Shown here: piece by piece, positions 50,696 to 58,439 of the stretch
How positions within the stretch are numbered: position 1 is the first letter of the stretch
Layout: each line of letters begins with the position of its first letter
Source: Bifidobacterium breve
GTDB lineage: Bacteria > Actinomycetota > Thermoleophilia > Miltoncostaeales > Miltoncostaeaceae
NCBI GenBank assembly: GCA_945876305.1
Contig: CAMCOB010000001.1
Span: forward strand, 1 to 58,439
Direction: 5' to 3'
Length of the DNA stretch: 58,439 bases
Made by a program: the position numbers and the translations under genes
The notes under the pieces: generated by a model
Databases searched by the model: none
What the model saw: only the letters and a program-made list of their open reading frames with translations
What the model was told of the DNA's origin: nothing

Positions 50696-51748
50696 TCAGT
50701 ACCGGCTGCGCCTCGAGCGCCGCCCACCGTTGGAGGAACGGCGCATGACCTCGAACTCCTCGAGTGATCGGCCCGAGCCCACGGCAACACAGGTGAGGGG
50801 GCTGTCGGCGAGGTGGATCGGCATCTCCGTTTCGGCACGCAGGCGATCGGCGAGACCATTCAGCAGCGAGCCGCCGCCTGCCATAACGATGCCGCGGTCC
50901 ATGATGTCCGATGCAAGCTCGGGCGGCGTGCGGTCCAGCGTGGCCCGGACGGCCGCCACGATCTGCCCCACCGGCTCCTCAAGCGCCTCGCGCACCTGCT
51001 CGCTGGTCAGCACGACGGTTTTCGGCAGCCCGCTGATCATGTCGCGGCCGCGGACCTCGGCCTTCATCTCGTCCTTCAGCTTGTAGGCAGATCCGATCTC
51101 AAGCTTCACCTCTTCGGCGGTCTGTGAACCGATCAGCAGCTTCCGCTCCCGCTTCACGTAGTTGACGATGGCCTCGTCGAGCTCGTCGCCACCCACCCGA
51201 ATGGACTGCGCCACAACGATTCCGCCCAGAGAGATGACTGCAACCTCCGTGGTGCCGCCACCGATGTCCACGATCATGTTCCCGGTCGGCTCGCCGACGG
51301 GCAGCCCCGCGCCGATTGCGGCGGCCATGGGCTCCTCAATGAGATACGCCTGGCGCGCACCGGCAGACAGCGTGGCCTCCTCGACGGCGCGCTTCTCCAC
51401 GCCCGTCACGCCCGACGGCACGCATACGACCACGCGGGGGTGCGCCCACCTGTTCTGATGCACCTTCTGGATGAAGTGACGGAGCATCTGCTCGGTCACG
51501 TCGAAGTCGGCGATGACGCCATCTTTCAGCGGGCGAATAGCGGTGATATTGCCCGGGGTACGACCGAGCATGCGCTTCGCCTCAATGCCGACAGCGTGCA
51601 CATCACCGGTCCGTTGGTCGATTGCGACCACAGACGGCTCAGACAAAACGATGCCGCGACCCTTTACGTAAACGAGAGTGTTGGCGGTGCCGAGGTCCAC
51701 GGCCATATCGCGGCCGCCGAACCCCGTCAGGTAACCGAGAAACCCGAT
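50696..51748 (-). CDS. mreB: Rod shape-determining protein MreB, probable ATC start
   Basis: This actin-like protein has MAVDLGTANTLVYVKGRGIV (phosphate 1), VCVPSGVTGVEKRAVEEA, MIVDIGGGTTEVAVISLGGI (phosphate 2) and GIVMAGGGSLLNGLADRL (adenosine loop). MreB proteins normally have about 10-15 residues before DMAVDLGTA. Here IGFLGYLTGFGGRD is encoded in that position, and its first codon is ATC 51748, with GGAGG 6 nt upstream. ATG 51706 is the first canonical start; it lacks a ribosome site. From ATC the length is 350. The C-terminus is basic (RRSSNGGRRSRRSRY). Confidence 0.93.
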   Translation of the reverse strand: MGFLGYLTGFGGRDMAVDLGTANTLVYVKGRGIVLSEPSVVAIDQRTGDVHAVGIEAKRMLGRTPGNITAIRPLKDGVIADFDVTEQMLRHFIQKVHQNRWAHPRVVVCVPSGVTGVEKRAVEEATLSAGARQAYLIEEPMAAAIGAGLPVGEPTGNMIVDIGGGTTEVAVISLGGIVVAQSIRVGGDELDEAIVNYVKRERKLLIGSQTAEEVKLEIGSAYKLKDEMKAEVRGRDMISGLPKTVVLTSEQVREALEEPVGQIVAAVRATLDRTPPELASDIMDRGIVMAGGGSLLNGLADRLRAETEMPIHLADSPLTCVAVGSGRSLEEFEVMRRSSNGGRRSRRSRY

Positions 51749-51824
51749 GGCGGGCCTCCAATGGTGTGAGTGACGAGGGCATTACACCCGAAGATGCTGC
51801 GGGAGCGTATCGCGCCCCTCAATT

Positions 51825-51836
51825 CATAGGCCTATG
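51825..51836. repeat. Short palindrome upstream of mreB
   Basis: CATAGGCCTATG is a perfect 12-bp palindrome in the 112-bp spacer between maf and mreB. It lies about 77 bp before the mreB start and could be an operator. I cannot place a convincing promoter beside it. Confidence 0.35.
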
Positions 51837-51860
51837 CAGGGGATGCCTGCACGACGCGTT

Positions 51861-52445
51861 TCAGGCGGCCGTCCCCCACGGGGCGAGGCCGGCGTCGTCC
51901 AGCAGCAGCCCCAACGCACCGATGGGGAGGCCGATAACGGTGGAGGGCTCGCCCTCAATGCCCTCGATCAACGCCCCGCCTGCGCCCTGCACGGCATATG
52001 CCCCCGCACGGCCTTGCCACTCCCCGCGCCCGAGGTACCAGCGAAGTACCTCATCGTCGATCGGCCGCATCCGCACGGTGGCCCGGGCAAGGCACTCATG
52101 CTCACCGTGAGCGGTCACCAGCACCAACCCGGTCATCACCGTGTGCTCGCGCCCGGCGAGCGCCTGCAGCATGCCGCGCGCATCAGCCTCGTCGGCCGCC
52201 TTGCCAAGTGCGATGCCATTGAGCACCACCTCGGTATCCGCGCCGAGCACAGCGCCGCCACCCGGAATACCCACCCGACCGGCCACGTCGCGCGCCTTGC
52301 CGCGTGCATGGGCCATCACGCGCTCCTCTGCCGGCAGCCCGGGATCGCTGTCCTCGGCCTCGTCGGAGGCCACGACGCGAAACGTGATGCCAAGCGCCCC
52401 CAGCAGCCCACGCCGCTGGGGGGAGCGCGAGGCGAGGATGATCAG
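51861..52445 (-). CDS. Maf nucleotide pyrophosphatase, CTG start
   Basis: This 194-residue Maf/YceF family protein is a house-cleaning NTP pyrophosphatase. The N-terminal signature IILASRSPQRRGLLGALGI follows CTG 52445 directly. Later segments are ASDEAEDSD, the PAEERVMAHARGKARDVA helix, GADTEVVLNGIALGKAAD and GAYAVQGAGGALIEGIEG. In frame, an upstream TGA lies at 52506-52508, and between it and the SRSPQRR motif there is no ATG, GTG or TTG; the first canonical start (GTG 52373) would delete the substrate-binding motif. The CTG overlaps the ndk stop (CTGA) with GGAG 8 nt upstream. Confidence 0.93.
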   Translation of the reverse strand: MIILASRSPQRRGLLGALGITFRVVASDEAEDSDPGLPAEERVMAHARGKARDVAGRVGIPGGGAVLGADTEVVLNGIALGKAADEADARGMLQALAGREHTVMTGLVLVTAHGEHECLARATVRMRPIDDEVLRWYLGRGEWQGRAGAYAVQGAGGALIEGIEGEPSTVIGLPIGALGLLLDDAGLAPWGTAA

Positions 52446-52861
52446 CCGAGCAGCTCCGACGCGGCGAAGTGGATGCCCAGCTCGCGCGCGGCACTCTCGG
52501 TGCCGTCAGAGCCATGAATCACGTTCTGACCCAGGTCGAGCGCGTAGTCACCGCGGATGGTCCCGGGCGCGGCATCTTGCGGGTTCGTCGTGCCCATCAT
52601 CATGCGGCACGCGGCGATGGCACCATCGCCTTCGATGGCCATCATCACGACCGGACCCGAGGTGATGAACTCCACCAGCTCGGCGAAGAACGGTCGGTCG
52701 CGGTGCTCGTCGTAGTGCTCCTCGGCGGCCGCGCGTGTCATGACCGTCTTTTTGAGCCCCACCAGCTGAAAGCCGCGGCGCTCGAATCGGGCGATGATCT
52801 CGCCGGAGATCCCGCGCGCGGTCGCGTCGGGCTTCACCATCACAAAGGTACGTTCGATCAT
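52442..52861 (-). CDS. ndk: Nucleoside diphosphate kinase
   Basis: This 139-residue enzyme balances NTP pools. It starts IERTFVMVKPDATARGISGE, and shows HYDEHRDRPFFAELVEFITS, MMMGTTNPQDAAPGTIRGDY and the catalytic His in NVIHGSDGTESAARE. The start ATG 52861 overlaps the zinc-ribbon gene stop (ATGA). Its own stop overlaps the maf CTG, pairing two nucleotide-metabolism enzymes. Confidence 0.97.
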   Translation of the reverse strand: MIERTFVMVKPDATARGISGEIIARFERRGFQLVGLKKTVMTRAAAEEHYDEHRDRPFFAELVEFITSGPVVMMAIEGDGAIAACRMMMGTTNPQDAAPGTIRGDYALDLGQNVIHGSDGTESAARELGIHFAASELLG

Positions 52862-53406
52862 GAGATTCCGGGCTCCGGGTCCTGGTTGGTGTCGTCACGG
52901 CGACGGCGTTCGATGCGCGTGTCGTCGAGGGTTCGGCTTGATGTGGGCGCCGCCGGGGCGGCGCAGTACGGACACACCTGCCAGTGGGGCTCGAGCGGCT
53001 CGGAGCAGCGTCGGCACGGCTGGCGAAGTGAGGCAGTGCAGTTGGGGCACACGAGAAACCGTGGGCCCACGACACCGTCGCACGACAGGCAGCGAAGGCC
53101 TTCCACCTGACTCTCAAGGGCCAGGGTCTCCAGCTCGCGGTCGTGAGCGTCGGTCAAGTACTCCGGCGGACGGATGAACAGGTAGACCAGCGCACCCAGA
53201 AACGGGATGATGAGCGCGATGGCCACGCATGCGGTGATGGCCCCCGAGTTCTCAAACCGGCGGCGGGCGTCCTGATACACCCAGTAGGCGAGCGCGAGCC
53301 ACAGGGCCGCTGCGAACACCTGGATGAGCACCAGGGCGATAGTCCAGACGCTGGATCCGAAGAAATCGGATACCGACTGGAATGGATCACTGCTCAGAAA
53401 GGTCAT
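52858..53406 (-). CDS. Membrane protein with double zinc ribbon
   Basis: This 182-residue protein has two membrane helices (TIALVLIQVFAAALWLALAY and ITACVAIALIIPFLGALVYL) separated by WVYQDARRRFENS, a layout like PLDc_N-type small membrane domains. After RPPEYL comes a cytoplasmic part with two CxxC pairs each for two zinc ribbons: CLSC with CPNC, and CRRC with CPYC. The tail is charged. The function is unknown; zinc ribbons suggest nucleic-acid or protein contact. The start ATG 53406 overlaps the folC stop (ATGA). Confidence 0.85.
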   Translation of the reverse strand: MTFLSSDPFQSVSDFFGSSVWTIALVLIQVFAAALWLALAYWVYQDARRRFENSGAITACVAIALIIPFLGALVYLFIRPPEYLTDAHDRELETLALESQVEGLRCLSCDGVVGPRFLVCPNCTASLRQPCRRCSEPLEPHWQVCPYCAAPAAPTSSRTLDDTRIERRRRDDTNQDPEPGIS

Positions 53407-54746
53407 TGACCCCAAATCTCCTCGGCGCTTGCGTCCCGCCCGTGAGCGGCGGCGAGTCTACCACTGGCGTTTTCGCTGCCAGATGCCACCGCAATGGGTG
53501 CGAGATCGGACAGCAGATGAAGGGATCCCGCCACGAGCACGGCCCCATTGGGACCTGCGTCGAGGCATGCGCGCTCCAGCGCGCGGGCGGGTCCGGGAAC
53601 GACCTGCACTGGGACGCCGCGGATTTCGAGCATGCGCGCGATGAACTCGGGTCTGATGGCCCGCCCCGACGATGCGCGGGTAACGCAGGCCGCACTGATC
53701 GCTGGTGCGAGGGCCTCACAGATTCCCGAGGCATCCTTGTCGGCCATCATTCCGATGACGGCCACCGGTCGGATGTCGCCCAGGATTTCCGGCAGCGTCG
53801 CGGCCAGCGCGGCGGCCCCGGCCGGGTTGTGCGCGCCATCGAGCACGATGATGGGTGAACCGAGAATGATCTGCAGGCGTCCCGGATTTCGCATCTCACG
53901 AATGGCCCGCTCCACCCGGTCGCGATCCACGCCACGCCCGAGCACCTGCTCAGCGGCGCCCACGGCCAGCGCAAGGTTGCCCCGCTGCCAGTCGCCGTGA
54001 ACCGGTATGTCCATGTCGGCCAGCGCGCCGTTGGGAGTGGAGATCGTCACGAGGAGTCCGTTTCCGGATCGGACCGCGATCTCCTGCCCCACGGCCCATC
54101 CTGAGAGGCCCCTGCGGGCCATGATCGGTGCCACTGCGTCGCGCGCCCCGGAAGCGAGCGGGCCCAGCAGTACCGCGCCCAGGCCATCGCGCGCCACTGC
54201 CAGCTTCTCTGCTGCGATCTGCGGGAGGGTCTCGCCGAGCAGCTCAGTGTGGTCGAGGTCCACGCCGGTGAGCGCCACCACATCGGCATCAACCACGTTC
54301 GTGGCGTCCAGGCGCCCACCGAGCCCCGCCTCGAGAACAATCACCTCGGCGCGCGCGGTGCCAAGCGCATCCAGCGCCACCGCCGTGAGTGCCTCGAACT
54401 GGGTGATGGCGCCCCCCGGAACACCCGACACGGCATCGCTCACCCGACTCGCCGCATGAGCAAAGGCCCCCGGCGAGATGTCAACCCCATCAAGCGCGAC
54501 GCGTTCGCCCCACCCGGTGATGTGCGGTGAGATGTACGCCCCGGTGCGTACCCCGTGGGCAGTGAGGATTGCGGCAGTCATGCGGGTCACCGACGACTTG
54601 CCGTTGGTCCCCACCACATGCACCGCCGGAATACCGGCAACCGGCTGACCGAGCGCAGACATAAGTGCCTGCATGCGCTCCAGCCCGAACTTCATGCCCA
54701 TTCGGTCGAGGCCCTCAATCCAGCGAACGGCGCCCCCGTGATCCAT
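53403..54746 (-). CDS. folC: Folylpolyglutamate / dihydrofolate synthase
   Basis: This 447-residue Mur-ligase-fold enzyme shows AVHVVGTNGKSSVTRMTAAI (P-loop), RTGAYISPHITGWGERVALD, QFEALTAVALD, VLEAGLGGRLDATNVV, TGVDLDHTELLGET and LDGAHNPAGAAALAATL. It adds glutamates to folates. ATG 54746 starts 7 bp after valS; an upstream TTG at 54770 would overlap valS without gain in homology. The valS-folC order is common in bacteria. Confidence 0.94.
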   Translation of the reverse strand: MDHGGAVRWIEGLDRMGMKFGLERMQALMSALGQPVAGIPAVHVVGTNGKSSVTRMTAAILTAHGVRTGAYISPHITGWGERVALDGVDISPGAFAHAASRVSDAVSGVPGGAITQFEALTAVALDALGTARAEVIVLEAGLGGRLDATNVVDADVVALTGVDLDHTELLGETLPQIAAEKLAVARDGLGAVLLGPLASGARDAVAPIMARRGLSGWAVGQEIAVRSGNGLLVTISTPNGALADMDIPVHGDWQRGNLALAVGAAEQVLGRGVDRDRVERAIREMRNPGRLQIILGSPIIVLDGAHNPAGAAALAATLPEILGDIRPVAVIGMMADKDASGICEALAPAISAACVTRASSGRAIRPEFIARMLEIRGVPVQVVPGPARALERACLDAGPNGAVLVAGSLHLLSDLAPIAVASGSENASGRLAAAHGRDASAEEIWGQ

Positions 54747-54753
54747 TGCGGGC

Positions 54754-57302
54754 CTAGCCGAGGGCGTCAAGCCGCGCCAAGATCTCCTCGACCTCGGCGG
54801 TGAAGCGACGGGCCTTCTCGCGCTCGGCCTCTACCAGGTGATCGGGCGCACGACTGGTGAAGCGCTCGTTGGCGAGTTGCTTCTCGGCGCGACCCAATTC
54901 ACCGCGGGCACCGACGAGCGTACCCTCCAGGCGGGCGCGCTCAACGGCCGGGTCAACCTCGGGTGCGGGAACCATGAGGCGCCCGAACGACACCGGCACC
55001 ACCAGGGCGTCGTTACCCACCTCGCCCACTTCCACCCCGGCAATCGCAGCGAAGGCATCAATCGGGAGCGCGCTCTGACCATCGACCGCGATGGTCACGG
55101 TGAGCGTCTCGCGAGGGCTGATGCCGTGCTCCGCTCGGAACGCGCGCATTGCCTGCACGGCCTCGCGCAGGGCGCTGATGGCGGCCTCGGCGTCAGCATC
55201 ACGGGGACCGATGGCATGGGCGGGCTCATGCGTGAGCATCAAGCCGGTCGACCCGGGGAGCCTGCTCCAGCACTCCTCAGTGGTGAATGGGATGACCGGG
55301 TGCGCGAGCGCGAGTACCTGCGTAAGCGCGGCCCCCGCAAATGCCGGGTCTGCCAGATCGGCCTTCAGCAGCTCGAGGTACCAGTCGCAGAGGTCATCAA
55401 AGATGAGGTGGTACAGCCCGTCGGCGAACTGACTGAACTCAAAACCCTCCACCAGATGGTCGGACTGCTCGATGGCGCCGGCGATGACCGACGCGATCCA
55501 GCGGTCGCCGAGTGTGGTGGGCTCGGGGGCAACACCCGCGCGCCCACCGCGGTCCACGACCAGGCGCGTCGCGTTCCACAACTTGGTGACCAACTGGCGC
55601 CCCTGCTTGATGCGATCCTCGCTGAAGCGCACATCCTGCGTGGAGGTGATCATGAGCAGGCCAAACCGCAGCGCGTCGGCGCCCTCGCGGTCGACCACCT
55701 CGAGCGGGTCGATGCCGGTGCCGAGGCTCTTGCTCATGCGTCGTCCATCGGGCGCCTGCACCACCGAGTGGATGTACACGTCGGTGAACGGCACCTCGCC
55801 CATGTACTCAAGCCCCATCATCACCATGCGGGCCACCCACAGGAAGATGATCTCGCGCGCGGTGGACAGGACGCTGGTGGGATAGAAACGTTCAAGTTCG
55901 GGGGTGCGATCCGGCCAGCCGAGAGTGGCGAAGGGCCAGAGCGCCGACGAGAACCACGTGTCGAGCACGTCGGGGTCGCGCTGCCACCCCTCGCCCTCGG
56001 GCGCCTCCATGCCCACGAACACCTCGTCACCGCGGTAGTACACCGGCAGCTGGTGCCCCCACCACAGCTGACGCGACAGACACCACGGACGGATCTCAGC
56101 CAGCCAGTCCTGGTACACCCGGCCAAAGGTGGGTGGGGTGAATCGCACGCGCCCGTCGGCCACCGCATCAATCGCAGGGGCGGCCAGCTTCTCCATGTCG
56201 CAGAACCACTGCAGCGACAAAAGGGGCTCAACCCGTGCACCGGAGCGGTGTGAGAATGGCACCGTGTGCAGGTACTCCTCGGTACCGCGGATCAATCCGG
56301 CGGCGTCGAGATCGGCCACCACGGCGGCCTGCGCCTCGGCGACGGTGAGCCCGCGGTAGGCCTCGGGCGCATTGGCGGTGATGCGGCCATCCTCGCCAAT
56401 CACCTGAATGGCCTCCAGCCCGTGGCGGCGCATGATCTCGAAGTCGTTGGGGTCGTGCGCCGGGGTCACCTTCAGTGCACCGGTGCCAAACGTCGGGTCC
56501 ACATGAGTATCCCCGATGATCGGTACCTCACGGCCCGACAGGGGCAGCGTGATGGTTTTGCCCACCATGTCGCGGTAGCGCTCGTCGTCGGGGTGCACCG
56601 CAACCGCGGTATCACCCAGCATCGTCTCGGCGCGCACGGTGGCCACCACGACCTCGCCCGAGCCATCGCTCAGCGGGTAGGCGATGCGCACGAGGGTGTC
56701 GGTCACCTCCCGGTTTTCCACCTCGAGGTCGGAGATCGCCGACCCGAGACCCGGATCCCAGTTGACCAGATAGGTATCGCGGTAGACGTAGCCCTTTTCG
56801 TACAGGTCAACGAATACCCGCAGCACGGCCTTTGCATAGCCGTCATCCATGGTGAAGCGCTCGCGTGTGTAGTCCATGGTGCAACCGAGCCGGGTGAACT
56901 GCTCGATGATGCGACCGCCGTACTCGGACTTCCACTCCCACACGCGCTCAAGAAATTGCTCGCGGGTCAGGTCGGCACGACGCACCCCCTGCGTGGCCAA
57001 CTCCTTTTCAACCACTGCCTGGGTTGCGATGCCGGCGTGGTCGGTGCCGCATATCCACTCAGTCTCAAATCCGGCCATACGGTGACGGCGGATGAGCACG
57101 TCCTGAATGGTGCCGTTGAGTGCGTGCCCCATGTGCAGGGCACCGGTGACGTTGGGAGGAGGCACTGCAATGACGTACGGCGCCCGCGGGCTTGATGGGT
57201 CGCCGCGCGTGACGCCGGAATCGCGCCATGCATCAACCCAATGGGGCTCCATCTCCAGGGGTTCGAGCCGGGCTGGCCACGCCCCGCCCTCACCCGCGGT
57301 GG

Positions 57303-57306
<4 letters not shown>
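54754..57306 (-). CDS. valS: Valyl-tRNA synthetase, probable ATA start
   Basis: This class Ia synthetase has NVTGALHMGHALNGTIQD (HIGH), GTDHAGIATQAVVEKEL, the editing domain (ETMLGDTAVAVHPDDERY), RRMSKSLGTG (KMSKS) and a C-terminal coiled coil. The family start (YDPxxVExxW) aligns with LEPLEMEPHW, so the first canonical ATG (57252) lies inside the conserved block. From an in-frame TGA at 57322-57324 to that ATG no ATG, GTG or TTG occurs. ATA 57306 overlaps the clpX TAG as ATAG, with GAGGAG 5 nt upstream, and gives 850 residues. I therefore extend the gene to this ATA. Confidence 0.93.

Positions 57307-58439
<1,133 letters not shown>

Overview
The window is 58.4 kb of high-GC (about two thirds G+C by eye) bacterial DNA, probably chromosomal. 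The gene order suggests a rod-shaped actinobacterium, most likely a deep-branching lineage such as Thermoleophilia. Clues are rplU-rpmA-obgE-proB-proA-nadD-rsfS, mreB-mreC-mreD-mrdA-rodA next to an RNase E/G gene, comEA-comEC-holA facing rpsT, and lepA-hemW-hrcA-dnaJ-prmA-rsmE-HIT-phoH-ybeY. The lineage is an inference; no 16S gene is present. I see no phage, insertion sequence, CRISPR array or attachment site.

Region 1 (1-21.2 kb, minus strand) is one very compact train: murJ, lepA, hemW, hrcA, an unknown gene, dnaJ, prmA, rsmE, HIT, phoH, ybeY, a DgkA-PAP2 fusion, era, a deoC-like gene, hisIE, trpE-trpG-trpD-trpC, a secreted beta-helix protein, a TlpA-type thioredoxin, ccmH, a DUF72 gene and the start of an exported protein. 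Many junctions are 4-nt stop/start overlaps, so translational coupling is probably general. Region 2 (21.3-28.2 kb) has rpsT on plus, then holA, comEC, comEA and leuS on minus. Region 3 (28.2-36.9 kb) is accessory: GNAT, cold-shock protein, a membrane protein, a DHA2 efflux pump, a 61-residue CorA pore fragment, an alpha/beta hydrolase, a lipoprotein, a secreted protein, two decaying gene remnants and a secreted Lon-fold protease. Region 4 (36.9-41.9 kb) has tRNA-Ala, rsfS, nadD, proA, proB, obgE, rpmA and rplU. Region 5 (42-58.4 kb) has a peptide-type solute-binding protein, RNase E/G, the cell-shape operon, maf, ndk, a zinc-ribbon membrane protein, folC, valS and clpX, which runs off the edge.

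The most interesting signal is start-codon use. Several genes lack an in-frame ATG, GTG or TTG at the place where homology, a signal peptide or a Shine-Dalgarno sequence puts the start. They have CTG (beta-helix gene, RNase E/G, mreD, maf), ATA (valS), ATC (mreB) and perhaps ATT (rsfS) instead. The four CTG codons all sit in CTGA overlaps, matching the ATGA, GTGA and TTGA overlaps elsewhere, and the ATA sits in an ATAG overlap. Maf and valS are the strongest cases, because conserved N-terminal sequence would be lost with any canonical start. Other notable items are a DeoC homologue without its catalytic lysines, a Lon-fold protease built as a lipoprotein, and the stand-alone CorA pore module.
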